A stretch of 64,000 bases of DNA from CBFIGX01 sp965662265. GTDB lineage: Bacteria; Bacteroidota; Bacteroidia; Flavobacteriales; UBA7430. Positions within the stretch are counted from its first letter, which is position 1. Each line of letters starts with the position of its first letter. Shown piece after piece: positions 48,002 to 57,359 of this stretch. A program made the position numbers and the translations under genes. The notes under the pieces are model-generated. The model was given only the letters and a program-made list of their open reading frames with translations, was not told the origin of the DNA and did no database searches. The DNA lies in assembly GCA_965662265.1 (NCBI GenBank), contig CBFIGX010000002.1:156297-220296 (forward strand), written 5' to 3'.

Positions 48002-48865
48002 TTACAGTTTTTTACTGTTATTAAACAATTGTTCTTTTTCATCTTTTGAAAGACTTTCATAGCCAGACTTTGCAATTTTATCTAAAATTAAATCAACATT
48101 TTTAACTTTTTCTGCTTTTTCACTTCGATACTCATCGTCTGATTTCGGTCTTTTGTGTACAGTTTTAAATGTTTTTTTGTTCGATTTAAATATAAGTCTA
48201 TTGAAAGCCTTTTCACAACTCTCGAGTATGTCTTTACCTTTTTTCAATTGATAAATAAAGTACAGCCCAAATATCGCACCACCGATATGCGCAATATGAC
48301 CACCAGCATTAGAATCTGGTATACTAATAATATCTACTAACAATACAACTGCTGCAATATATTTTAAAGATACTGGTCCAAGAAATATTAAATTTACCTT
48401 GTAGTTTGGTACCTGGTAAGCAATTGCAAATAAAACAGCCATGACTGATGCAGAGGCACCAATAAGTGAAGTTTGACTGGAGCTAAAGGCCGGAGATGCG
48501 TTGTAGACAATAAGATAGGCAAGAGCACCAGTTAAACCACCCATTATATAGAGTAATACTAATTTTTTTTCATTAAAATATTGTAGGAATAGTTGTCCTG
48601 CAAAATACAACCATAGCATATTGAAAAATATATGCATAATATTGTAGTGCACAAACATATAGCTTAACATCGTCCAAGGCTTAAGAAGTAAGATGCTCAA
48701 CTCAGAGGGCAACTCAATAAGCTGAAAAACGTTTATTTGCCCTATGCCAATGATGAAGCCAAGGCTATTTAGTATTTTGAGAAGTAAAAAAACCAATCCG
48801 TTGATATAGATCAACTTCATAAGATTGTTGGCTTCTGTATATTTTAACTTTAAATCGTTTAACAT
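48002..48865 (-). CDS. Rhomboid-family intramembrane serine protease (first of pair)
   Basis: A 287-residue membrane protein. The start at 48865 gives a TAATG one-base overlap with the preceding gene; an upstream in-frame ATG at 48895 would overlap by 31 bp. Rhomboid features are the HYNIMHIFFNMLWLYFAG helix, the serine motif LIGASASVMAVLF and the histidine motif HIAHIGGAIFGLYF. A hydrophilic tail of about 85 residues follows, ending in a lysine/glutamate-rich stretch. It cleaves membrane proteins within the bilayer; targets are unknown. Confidence 0.9.
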   Translation of the reverse strand: MLNDLKLKYTEANNLMKLIYINGLVFLLLKILNSLGFIIGIGQINVFQLIELPSELSILLLKPWTMLSYMFVHYNIMHIFFNMLWLYFAGQLFLQYFNEKKLVLLYIMGGLTGALAYLIVYNASPAFSSSQTSLIGASASVMAVLFAIAYQVPNYKVNLIFLGPVSLKYIAAVVLLVDIISIPDSNAGGHIAHIGGAIFGLYFIYQLKKGKDILESCEKAFNRLIFKSNKKTFKTVHKRPKSDDEYRSEKAEKVKNVDLILDKIAKSGYESLSKDEKEQLFNNSKKL

Positions 48866-49596
48866 TAATAAAAGTTCATATCGTTTTTCTTCCAATACTT
48901 TATTAAAATAAACCCAAATAGCATTCCACCTAGGTGTGCAAAGTGAGCCACATTGTCTCCTGCCTGATTTTGAACACCTCCAATAAACTCGAATAAACCA
49001 TACAGCACCACAAAATACTTGGCTTTGATAGGGAATAAGAAGTTGAGATAGATCACTTGGTTAGGGAATGTCATCCCGTAAGCTAACAATAAACCAAATA
49101 CAGAACCCGATGCTCCCACAACAGGGATATGGTAAAGGGCATACAATGACCTTGCTTCTTTAAACAAAGGATTTCCAGGATTGAAGGTTCCCTTGTTTAC
49201 GATAGCAGATATTTGTTCTGCTGTAAATTGAGCTTCTAGACCAATGACTTGAAAATGTATAATGAGGTAATGTAAAAATGCGGCACCAAAACCAGTTATC
49301 AAATAATAGTTTAAAAAACGTTTTGGACCCCACATGTTTTCAATTTGTGCTCCAAACATCCATAGGGCAAACATGTTGAAAAATAGGTGCATAAAGCCTC
49401 CATGCATAAACATGTATGAGATGATTTGAAATGGGCCAAATTCAGGTGATTTATAGTAATACAGGCCTAAGCTTTGATTAAGGTCTATTTGAAACAATTG
49501 TTGCATTGTATAGCGCGCCAAGAAAAATAATACATTTATAATGATTAAGTTCTTAACGATGATGGGCATATTAGAAAGGCTTGTTCTTCCGTACAT
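48865..49596 (-). CDS. Rhomboid-family intramembrane serine protease (second of pair)
   Basis: A 243-residue membrane protein with the GGFMHLFFNMFALWMFG helix, the catalytic serine motif VVGASGSVFGLLLAYGM and the histidine motif NVAHFAHLGGMLFGFIL, so the serine-histidine dyad is complete. A hydrophilic loop of about 50 residues precedes the serine helix. Its start overlaps the mutL stop by one base and its stop overlaps the next rhomboid start by one base, giving tight translational coupling along the operon. Confidence 0.92.
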   Translation of the reverse strand: MYGRTSLSNMPIIVKNLIIINVLFFLARYTMQQLFQIDLNQSLGLYYYKSPEFGPFQIISYMFMHGGFMHLFFNMFALWMFGAQIENMWGPKRFLNYYLITGFGAAFLHYLIIHFQVIGLEAQFTAEQISAIVNKGTFNPGNPLFKEARSLYALYHIPVVGASGSVFGLLLAYGMTFPNQVIYLNFLFPIKAKYFVVLYGLFEFIGGVQNQAGDNVAHFAHLGGMLFGFILIKYWKKNDMNFY

Positions 49597-51434
49597 TAGT
49601 GAAATCTTTTTAAAAGCTCACTCATCTGAACAATGAGAGCTGTAGGTTTATTGTTAATAGCCATAAAGGGATGTTGGCAAGCAAAAAGCTCATCAATAAT
49701 CAAACGCATCTCTTCAACTTTTATGGTTTTAGAAGCTTTTAAGCAATTACTTTTGGCTAAGCTGATTGCTAAAATTTTCTGAGAGTCTCTTTGCCAATCG
49801 TCACTTTGGTTTTTGTAAGAGTTTAGCATGGTTTCAATGATACTCTCTATCTTTGTAGTTTTAGTTTCAAATGGCACAGCATTAAACATCACACAATGGG
49901 CTGCTGCATAGCTAAAGTCGAACCCTAAAGATTCTATTTGTTCGGCAATCTCTTTAAATAGCTCCATATCGGAAGGAGATAGATGTATTTCTTGAGGAAA
50001 CAGCAATTGCTGACTGAGAGGTCGACTGTTTTGAAGTGATTTATAATATTGTTCAAAAAGTATTTTGGTATGTGCTCTTTGCTGGTCTATAATTAGTAGT
50101 CCAGTCTTTACCTGAGTAAGAATATATCTTTGATGTAGTTGAATGACAAAAGCACTTTCATTCATTTCTACTTCAGTGCCTAAGCTTGAAATTTCATGCT
50201 CAGGGAGGGCAGCATTCATGTCGTCTTGAATTTCTTCAAACAAGGCTTCCCAATGTTGCCCTTTGTCTTTAGGTCTAAAAAATCTTTCTTCAAAGTCAGT
50301 CTTATGACTCATTTTTTTCTTTACACTCTTTTCTTGATCAAAAGGATTAAATGTTGGGTCTACATGAATGCTAGGAGTTTTTGGGCTTCTCTTAGGAGTA
50401 CTAGTAGAAACTTGGTAATCAGGGTTAATACTAAAATCTAGAGAAGGAGATACATTATATTGACCTAAGGAGCGTTTGAGTGCAGAACGAAGGATAGCGT
50501 ATATGCTTCTTTCATCATCAAATTTAATTTCTGTCTTTGTAGGATGAATGTTTACATCAATTTTTGATGGGTCAATATCTAAAAAAAGGTAAAAAGATGG
50601 ATAGTGATCTGGAAGTATTAAGCCTTCCATAGCATTCGAAACAGCATGGTTTAAATATGAAGACTTAACAAATCTTTTATTTACAAAGAAAAATTGCTCA
50701 CCTCTAGTTTTTTTGCCAAACTCTGGTTTAGAGACAAAGCCATGAATAGATACAATGTCTGTTTGTTCTTCTACAGGCACAAGCCTTGTATTGTATTTTT
50801 TACCATACAAACTCACTATACGCTGTCTAAAAATCTCTTTAGGCAAACGATATTGTTCTTTGTCGTTGTTAACCAGTGTAAATTTTATTTGCGGATGTGC
50901 CAACGCAATTCTTATAAACTCGTCAAGTATATATTTATACTCTGAACGGTCAGATTTCAAAAAATTTCTTCTTGCTGGAACATTGTAAAATAGATTTTTT
51001 ATAGCAAAAGAGCTCCCTTTACTACAATTACAAGCTTCTTGAGTTTTTATTTCAGATCCTTCTATAATAAGGTGAATACCGAGATCGGATGATTGGGTTT
51101 TGGTTTTCAACTCTACTTTAGCAATGGCAGCAATAGAGGCCAAAGCCTCGCCTCTAAAACCTTTTGTGCTTAAGTTTAAAAGGTCGTTAGCATCTGTAAT
51201 TTTAGAGGTAGCGTGTCGCTCGAAGCACATTCTAGCGTCTACTTCATTCATTCCTACACCATCATCTATTACTTGAATGAGTGTTTTACCTGCATCTTTT
51301 ACGATGAGTTGAATGACTGTTGCTTGTGCATCTACAGCATTCTCTAAAAGCTCTTTTACCGCAGAAGCTGGCCTTTGAACAACTTCTCCGGCAGCAATTT
51401 GATTGGCAACATGATCAGGTAATAAACGTATCAA
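49596..51434 (-). CDS. mutL: DNA mismatch repair protein MutL
   Basis: MutL links MutS to downstream repair steps. I place the start at TTG 51434 (LIRLLPDHVANQIAAGEVVQ), 2 bp after the preceding gene's stop; no in-frame ATG exists near the family start, and further upstream codons overlap that gene. The GHKL ATPase domain shows ELLENAVDAQA, DDGVGM and KGFRGEALASIAA. The C-terminal site equivalent to the DQHAxxE endonuclease motif reads DQQRAHTKILFE, lacking the first glutamate, and the usual C-terminal metal-binding CPHGRP is AINNKP. Nuclease activity is therefore doubtful. Confidence 0.94.
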   Translation of the reverse strand: MIRLLPDHVANQIAAGEVVQRPASAVKELLENAVDAQATVIQLIVKDAGKTLIQVIDDGVGMNEVDARMCFERHATSKITDANDLLNLSTKGFRGEALASIAAIAKVELKTKTQSSDLGIHLIIEGSEIKTQEACNCSKGSSFAIKNLFYNVPARRNFLKSDRSEYKYILDEFIRIALAHPQIKFTLVNNDKEQYRLPKEIFRQRIVSLYGKKYNTRLVPVEEQTDIVSIHGFVSKPEFGKKTRGEQFFFVNKRFVKSSYLNHAVSNAMEGLILPDHYPSFYLFLDIDPSKIDVNIHPTKTEIKFDDERSIYAILRSALKRSLGQYNVSPSLDFSINPDYQVSTSTPKRSPKTPSIHVDPTFNPFDQEKSVKKKMSHKTDFEERFFRPKDKGQHWEALFEEIQDDMNAALPEHEISSLGTEVEMNESAFVIQLHQRYILTQVKTGLLIIDQQRAHTKILFEQYYKSLQNSRPLSQQLLFPQEIHLSPSDMELFKEIAEQIESLGFDFSYAAAHCVMFNAVPFETKTTKIESIIETMLNSYKNQSDDWQRDSQKILAISLAKSNCLKASKTIKVEEMRLIIDELFACQHPFMAINNKPTALIVQMSELLKRFH

Positions 51435-51436
51435 TT

Positions 51437-51703
51437 TTAAAATTTTAAAATATAGTATGCAATGAAACAAAGTATGGCAATGATAACAAACACTCTTTTG
51501 GAAGAAGACCCATAATTCATAGTTGATTTTTTTCTCCACGACTGGCTAAAATCTCCTTTAGAAAACTCTCCTAATCTTTTTTTACTGGCCTTTGCTATGA
51601 TATTTTCAATACGCTCTTTACGTGCGTCGTAATATCGAGTAGGCATCTCGAATTGTTTATGAGTATGAGTTTTAAAAAATGAAGGTAGTTTAGGTGCTTT
51701 CAT
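51437..51703 (-). CDS. Small membrane-anchored protein of the mutL operon
   Basis: An 88-residue protein. The start is taken at ATG 51703 (MKAPKLPSFFKT); another ATG two codons earlier is possible. The N-terminal half is basic (KQFEMPTRYYDARKERIENIIAKASKK in outline) and the C-terminus has one hydrophobic segment (VFVIIAILCFIAYYILKF). Homologues just upstream of mutL in this phylum are often named riboflavin synthase subunit beta, which I regard as a misannotation because nothing here resembles riboflavin synthase. Function unknown. Confidence 0.85.
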   Translation of the reverse strand: MKAPKLPSFFKTHTHKQFEMPTRYYDARKERIENIIAKASKKRLGEFSKGDFSQSWRKKSTMNYGSSSKRVFVIIAILCFIAYYILKF

Positions 51704-51737
51704 CAACAATCAAAAATAAAACATATTTCAAAAAAAA

Positions 51738-51755
51738 AGCAGCCAAAGGGCTGCT
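51738..51755 (-). terminator. Rho-independent terminator after the TPR membrane protein gene
   Basis: AGCAGCC (51738-51744) and GGCTGCT (51749-51755) form a perfect 7-bp stem with a 4-nt loop. On the minus strand eight T residues follow; the plus strand also has a T-run, so it could work both ways. Confidence 0.85.
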
Positions 51756-51760
51756 CTTTT

Positions 51761-52273
51761 TTAGATTCTTTTCAACTGTTGTTTTATCAACTTTACTTGA
51801 TCATCAAGCATATTGTGTTTATCTAGTTTTTTTACTTCAGCTATTAGAGTAGTCGCTTCTCTTTTCTTACGTCTAGACATTGCCAATCCTGCTAAGTTAA
51901 GTTTGGCAACAGCCTTGTCTGTGTCACTTCTTAAACCTATAGATAAAGCTCTTTTAAAATATCTTTCAGCCTTATTCATTTGCGTTTGAGACAAGACTAA
52001 ACCATTAAGGTAATGAAAATAGGCTTCTTGAGTTTTTATTAACTTTTCTGGATGTTTAATATTACTAAGTACAACCCCAGCTTTCTCCATTTTATTTTTT
52101 CTTAAATAATAAAAAGCTCTTAAGATTCGTTCGTCTCTAAAAATTGTCAATACAACAAGAGCAGATAAAAGAATTACAACTATACCATATCCAATTTCAC
52201 CTTCTATAAATAAAAATATAGATGCTGTTAAAATAATCAGAGCTAAAACAATTTTTATTTCCTTGTTATACAT
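51761..52273 (-). CDS. Two-helix membrane protein with TPR-like C-terminus
   Basis: A 170-residue protein with two membrane segments (about 8-24 and 27-44), then a helical region resembling tetratricopeptide repeats (AYFHYLNGLVLSQTQMNKAERYFKRALSIGL and AKLNLAGLAMSRRKKREATTLI). No family name is certain. It sits between nhaC and the mutL operon with its own strong terminator. Function unknown. Confidence 0.8.
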   Translation of the reverse strand: MYNKEIKIVLALIILTASIFLFIEGEIGYGIVVILLSALVVLTIFRDERILRAFYYLRKNKMEKAGVVLSNIKHPEKLIKTQEAYFHYLNGLVLSQTQMNKAERYFKRALSIGLRSDTDKAVAKLNLAGLAMSRRKKREATTLIAEVKKLDKHNMLDDQVKLIKQQLKRI

Positions 52274-52337
52274 ATAATAATTTTTTAAGCGAATTTACTT
52301 AAGCCAATACACTTCCTAAAGAAAAGTATAAAAAAAA

Positions 52338-53765
52338 TTAAATCTTTTTTATTTTGATACCCAAATACGCGTAAAGTACAGTCATTATTGGACTAATAAT
52401 ATTGAAAAAGCAAAAAGGAAGATAGGCTAAAGTTGCTACTCCTAAAACTCCAGACTGAGTTGCTCCGCAAGTATTCCATGGAACTAATACAGAGGTAACG
52501 GTGCCAGTATCTTCAAGTGTTCTACTCAAATTTTCTGGAGCAAGTTTTTTATCCTTATACGAATCAGCAAACATTCTCCCTGGAACTACAATTGCTAAAT
52601 ATTGATCTGAAGCAGTGAGATTAAAAAATATACAGGTACCAGAAGTAGTAGCAACTAATGAAGCAGAATTACTCGCAAACCTAAGAAGCTCATTCGATAT
52701 TCGACTTAAAAAACCAGAAGCCTCCATAGCTCCACCAAAACACATTGCACAAATAATTAGCCAAACAGTATTCAACATACCATACATACCACCTGTGCTC
52801 AATAGATCGTTGATCATTGGATCAGACGTATTGATATTTATACTAGTAGACATAGCATTCATTATTGTCATGTATGATGCTTGAAAATAATCATTATTTC
52901 CTCCAAGTTCTATAATAATATTGCTTTGAAATATTAAAGCTGCAGCTGCTCCAAGTAATGTCCCTGCGAGTAGGGCAGGTATAGCAGGTACTTTTTTTAC
53001 AATTAAAAGTATAACAATAGCCGGCACGGAAAATAGCCAAGGATTAATATCAAACGCTGACTGTAATGCTTCATTAATGACTGCGATATCAGTAGCTTGA
53101 GCATTAGAGTCAATATTAAAACCAAGGAATAGAAATATGATTAATGTTATAGTAATAGATGGTATTGTTGTATACGACATATATCGTATGTGTGAAACTA
53201 AATCTGTACCGGCCATTGCTGGAGCAAGATTTGTTGTATCTGATAGTGGTGACATTTTGTCGCCAAAGTAAGCACCTGATATAACAGCTCCCGCTACCAT
53301 AGCTTCGGACATTCCAATGGCTTTACCGATACCCAGAAGTGCAATACCTATTGTAGCTATTGTAGACCAAGAACTACCAGAAGCTAAAGAAATAATTGCA
53401 CTAACAACACATGCAGCGACTAAAAAATAAGTGGGATTAACAACTTGTAAGCCATAATATATCATAGCTGGTACTATTCCACTTATTAGCCATGTTCCTG
53501 CCAAAGCGCCTATTAATAATAATATAATTAAAGCAGGTAGGGCAGAAGAGACACTTTTACCAATACCATCTAATATAACAAGCCACTTAACACCTCTTGT
53601 GGAAGATAAAAGTGTAGTTAATGCTGCAGCCAATATAAGTGCCATTTGATTTGATCCGGACAAAGAATCATCGCCATAGAAATAGACATTAAGCGACAAC
53701 AGAACCATTAAAAATCCAATCGGCAACAATGCTATAGATAGAGGAATGTGAGTAGGTTTTGACAT
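52338..53765 (-). CDS. nhaC: Na+/H+ antiporter, NhaC family
   Basis: A 475-residue inner-membrane antiporter with about 12 hydrophobic segments. The NhaC core is visible as SGSSWSTIATIGIALLGIGKAIGM, AGAVISGAYFGDKMSPLSDTTNLAPAMAGTDL and the C-terminal LEDTGTVTSVLVPWNTCGATQSGVLGV. It exports sodium in exchange for protons, fitting a marine-type bacterium. The first ~25 bp upstream contain no obvious promoter. It lies after the CotH-domain gene on the same strand with a 24-bp gap, so read-through is possible. Confidence 0.93.
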   Translation of the reverse strand: MSKPTHIPLSIALLPIGFLMVLLSLNVYFYGDDSLSGSNQMALILAAALTTLLSSTRGVKWLVILDGIGKSVSSALPALIILLLIGALAGTWLISGIVPAMIYYGLQVVNPTYFLVAACVVSAIISLASGSSWSTIATIGIALLGIGKAIGMSEAMVAGAVISGAYFGDKMSPLSDTTNLAPAMAGTDLVSHIRYMSYTTIPSITITLIIFLFLGFNIDSNAQATDIAVINEALQSAFDINPWLFSVPAIVILLIVKKVPAIPALLAGTLLGAAAALIFQSNIIIELGGNNDYFQASYMTIMNAMSTSININTSDPMINDLLSTGGMYGMLNTVWLIICAMCFGGAMEASGFLSRISNELLRFASNSASLVATTSGTCIFFNLTASDQYLAIVVPGRMFADSYKDKKLAPENLSRTLEDTGTVTSVLVPWNTCGATQSGVLGVATLAYLPFCFFNIISPIMTVLYAYLGIKIKKI

Positions 53766-53789
53766 TTATATATTTGTAGTTCAAGTTTG

Positions 53790-56700
53790 TTATAAAACTA
53801 GAACGGTTCCTTTATAGACATATCTAGTTTTGGTAAGTGTGGACTCTAATTCAATGAAGTAAATATAGGTGTTATTATTGTTTTCGGTATGGGAAGGTCC
53901 ATTCCACGCACTGTTAAAGTCAGTAGTTTCAAATACGACTTGTCCCCACTTGTTGTATACTTTAAAAGTATAATTAGTTATTTTTGAAGCATCACCGATA
54001 GGCTTAAAGTTATCGTTAATTAGATCACCATTAGGAGTAAAACTATTAGGAATGAGAAGCGTCACTTCTTTTTCAACAAAATGAACATTAAGTGTATCAT
54101 TACGCTCAATGGTATAATCATAAGAAAATTCATTCTCTAGAATATCGTTTCCTCTAGTCCAATACTTAAATTCTGTGTCTATTGTAGGAGAACTTTCTAG
54201 TCTTATGTTAGAAGATGCACTATATCTTTGATTTAATGGTAGCTCTAAAAGCTCTATGCCATTGCCAAAAACTGCTCCGTAGCCATCTGGTATAATATCA
54301 ATACTCAAAAAGAAAAACTCCTCTAAGTTTGCTACGATAGTATCGCTTGTTGAAAAAGACAATGAAATTGAAGCATTACTTGCGTTGTTAATTTCTGTTT
54401 CATTTGAAATCCACTCGGCTAATTCAAAATTATCATTACAAACAACTTCAATTTCATATACATCACCATAGAGAACTGTATAGTTAGAAGGTATAGGGCT
54501 TAGCAATTCGTTGTTTATATATATATCAGCACCTCCTGCTATAGATATATCGAATATAATATCAATCTCTATTTGTGTAAAATGAGCTGTTAATTCACAA
54601 TCATCTAACACTGAGATGCTTGTGATGGCATTATTGATATCACTTATAAAGGAGCCGTTATATTCCCAGTATGCAAATTCATAACCTTCTTCAGCTATTG
54701 CTTCAACATTGGCAAAATTATAAATCGAAATGTCTTCTGGTAAATTAGAGTATGAAATACCATCAACTACAATGGATCCATTGGGGTTGGTTTGAAGACT
54801 TAAAGTTGGGTATTCTGCAAATACGGCAACTAGGTTAGCATCGGATTCGCAGTTAATTACTGTTGAACTGCTATATTCATCTAAAATCTGTCCATTATTT
54901 AGTTGCCAATAAACAAAGTAAAAATTTGGTTCAGGTATTGCTTCTATAGATACCTCTCCAGCAATTAAAAGAGTATCAGGAAAGGAAGAGTACTGAATAC
55001 CATCGACAATAATTGTTCCATTTGGTATAACATCAAGTGCCAAATTACTTTTCTCTTCAAAGTGAACAATAATGGTGTCATTTTGTGTTAAAGTGTAAGT
55101 AATATCAGATTCCTCATATATAGCACCACTGGTAAATTCAAAATAATCAAATAAATATGCCTCATCCGGAGTTGCTGATAACTCTTGCGTAACTCCTCCA
55201 AAATAACTTCCAGTAAATATATCTTCTGGAAGATCAAAACCATTATATTCTATTGTACCTCCAACAAGCGGGTCTAGTATGATGGTTAAAGAGTATGGCC
55301 CTTCAATCCCATATTCATCTTCGTAGCAATCTAAAATTCCGCTATTTATTGATTCACATCGATCTTCAATAAATTCTCGCATATTTTGGACATTGTTAGT
55401 CCATGTGTTCATATCACCACCCCATCTATTAATTTGTGCTGGCATTTCAGGTTCAATAATACCAATTAAACTATCGAGGTGGTATGTTAAATAATCACAA
55501 CTAAAATAATTATTCGATAGGTCAGTCCATCTATTTATATAATCAGCAAAAAAATCATCATTTTGAAGTAGTGCATTCCAAATTGGGATGTGACCTTGCC
55601 CACCTGGGTCTCCACTACTTTCAGGATCGCAAGGATCTGCGTTTGAGGACTGATCATCAATACCAGTGTAATTAGCCCCATGATCGAATGTATTATCCAT
55701 ATCCCACAAGGTATACCGCCATTTCTTCTTATCACCATCTGGGTTAGTTCCTCGCCACCAAGAAGTATTCCAGTTTAGCCAATCTGCATTTACAACATAA
55801 GTGTTTAAAATAAAATAATCTATAAGGCTCCCGGTATTGTAAAAGCTTTTAGCATGGTCATAATTATCTTCATCAGCCATATCATTTGATAAGATGAAGT
55901 TTTGAATATTAGTCCAACCAGTGTCAGTTCCATATTCAATCCATGTACCTCCCCAAGTTTTGAGATAGTCTACTTCTCCTTCATCTTGGTCGTAATAGTA
56001 GTCCGTAAAATCAATATCGTCAACCTTCTCTCTTATTTCATATAAGCCCCAATAGTCTCCATTTAAAAACAAAATACAAGGCTCATAAGACCTTTCATCC
56101 ATTCTCAAATCTGCAACCTGAGATAATGATTGGACGTAAGCATCTCTAATATGTGCACCTGAAGCACCATAAGAGAAAGGATAATTATCATTAGCAGCAG
56201 CTTTAATTATTAGGCGTTGATACTTATCTCTGTCTTTTGTTCTAAAAATTTCGTCTTGAATGGCGTGATTATAACCGAATTGATCTCTTGTTATATAATC
56301 AAAACCTCTTTGAGGATATCCCCAAGAATCATTTCCATGCTCATTATATTCACCCATAGCTTTGTCTACTAAAGTCCCATTCTTAAAATACTCTATAGTT
56401 CCAACTGGTTTTATGCTACCATCACCATTCAATAGATTATCTAATTGGTCTCCCGATACAGATAAGATAGGTACAGAAAAAGTCTCATCTATAAAGTAAG
56501 TGGCATACTCAACAAAAGAGTTGAGGTATGACTCATTATCGCTAACAGCTATTGCTTTAACAACAGTTGTGTTCGTGATAGATAATGGCGTTGTATATAC
56601 GCTGGAGCTTGGGGTAGGATAGGAACCATCTGTTGTATAGTAGATAGTTGTATTCTCCATTTCATTAGAAATACTAAGTGATTGATTAGAAGAATATGAA

Positions 56701-57239
56701 CCTGGATCTAATGAAAAAGTTGGTTTTGAGGTATAAGCGGTAAATGCATTAGTGTTAGTATTTCCTGGTGTAGGATCAGTAAAGACAGCCCAAGTAGAAT
56801 TTCCATCAGTCAAACGACCAGTAGAATGATTCATAAGATTTGGAGTAACAAAAATAGAATCCTCAATAGTAGCCCCATCAGGATTTGTTATGATAATCCA
56901 TTCGTTGCCTTTAGTTTGGTGAATTTTAAAGTTAGTGTGAATATCAGATCCTATAATCTCATCTCTTCCTGACGCAAATACAGTTAGATAATCACCTGCA
57001 GGAATCACAACGTTAGAATTAATTTGAAATTTTGTCAAATTATTTGGCTTATCAGTCAAATAATAGCCAGTTAAATCTATATCTGTTGATCCGGAATTGT
57101 ATAACTCAAACCAATCTTCTGTTTCATTATAATTGTCATCAAAATCTGAATAATTAGCGGCAGAGTATTCATTTACGATCACTTGAGATTGCATTGTAAA
57201 AGAAATAAATATAGCCGCAAATATTAAAAATTTATGCAT
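53790..57239 (-). CDS. Secreted CotH-domain protein with lamin-tail, InlB-like repeats and T9SS type B sorting domain
   Basis: A 1149-residue protein. The ATG at 57239 gives a clean signal peptide (1-19, MHKFLIF...MQSQ); the frame is open 38 codons further up but without similarity. Domains in order: lamin-tail domain (20-130, ETEDWFELYNSGSTDIDLTGYY), chitobiase/FN3-like domain (170-235, TTIYYTTDGSYPTP), CotH domain (about 245-630, with WRYTLWDMDNTFDHG), then about five ~85-residue repeats like divergent InlB B-repeats, and a C-terminal T9SS type B domain with IPNSFTPNGDLINDNFKP and YNKWGQVVFE. CotH proteins can be kinases; here, a surface or adhesion role is equally possible. It is divergent from a similar giant gene. 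Confidence 0.9.
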   Translation of the reverse strand: MHKFLIFAAIFISFTMQSQVIVNEYSAANYSDFDDNYNETEDWFELYNSGSTDIDLTGYYLTDKPNNLTKFQINSNVVIPAGDYLTVFASGRDEIIGSDIHTNFKIHQTKGNEWIIITNPDGATIEDSIFVTPNLMNHSTGRLTDGNSTWAVFTDPTPGNTNTNAFTAYTSKPTFSLDPGSYSSNQSLSISNEMENTTIYYTTDGSYPTPSSSVYTTPLSITNTTVVKAIAVSDNESYLNSFVEYATYFIDETFSVPILSVSGDQLDNLLNGDGSIKPVGTIEYFKNGTLVDKAMGEYNEHGNDSWGYPQRGFDYITRDQFGYNHAIQDEIFRTKDRDKYQRLIIKAAANDNYPFSYGASGAHIRDAYVQSLSQVADLRMDERSYEPCILFLNGDYWGLYEIREKVDDIDFTDYYYDQDEGEVDYLKTWGGTWIEYGTDTGWTNIQNFILSNDMADEDNYDHAKSFYNTGSLIDYFILNTYVVNADWLNWNTSWWRGTNPDGDKKKWRYTLWDMDNTFDHGANYTGIDDQSSNADPCDPESSGDPGGQGHIPIWNALLQNDDFFADYINRWTDLSNNYFSCDYLTYHLDSLIGIIEPEMPAQINRWGGDMNTWTNNVQNMREFIEDRCESINSGILDCYEDEYGIEGPYSLTIILDPLVGGTIEYNGFDLPEDIFTGSYFGGVTQELSATPDEAYLFDYFEFTSGAIYEESDITYTLTQNDTIIVHFEEKSNLALDVIPNGTIIVDGIQYSSFPDTLLIAGEVSIEAIPEPNFYFVYWQLNNGQILDEYSSSTVINCESDANLVAVFAEYPTLSLQTNPNGSIVVDGISYSNLPEDISIYNFANVEAIAEEGYEFAYWEYNGSFISDINNAITSISVLDDCELTAHFTQIEIDIIFDISIAGGADIYINNELLSPIPSNYTVLYGDVYEIEVVCNDNFELAEWISNETEINNASNASISLSFSTSDTIVANLEEFFFLSIDIIPDGYGAVFGNGIELLELPLNQRYSASSNIRLESSPTIDTEFKYWTRGNDILENEFSYDYTIERNDTLNVHFVEKEVTLLIPNSFTPNGDLINDNFKPIGDASKITNYTFKVYNKWGQVVFETTDFNSAWNGPSHTENNNNTYIYFIELESTLTKTRYVYKGTVLVL

Positions 57240-57304
57240 AGTGGAGGATATTAATATAGTAAAGCACAAATTACCAAAAATTATTCCAACAATACTAAAT
57301 AATC

Positions 57305-57312
57305 TATATTTG
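57305..57312 (+). promoter_or_regulatory. -7 promoter element candidate for the rightward CotH gene
   Basis: TATATTTG matches TAnnTTTG, 48 bp before the ATG at 57360, in the 120-bp intergenic region shared by the two divergent CotH genes. No good TTG -33 box was seen at the usual spacing. Confidence 0.4.
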
Positions 57313-57359
57313 GAATTATTAATGCGACGGAGCTTAGTTGTCTGTTTTAACAATAAATT

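Noticed and set aside
48865..48895. Upstream start for the first rhomboid (31-bp overlap)
   Set aside because: The ATG at 48865 gives a TAATG junction and the family-like start, so the extra ten residues are unlikely.
51437..51703. Riboflavin synthase beta subunit
   Set aside because: Small proteins at this position are often given that name, but the sequence is a basic peptide with one membrane helix; the real lumazine synthase is ribH at 15267-15761.
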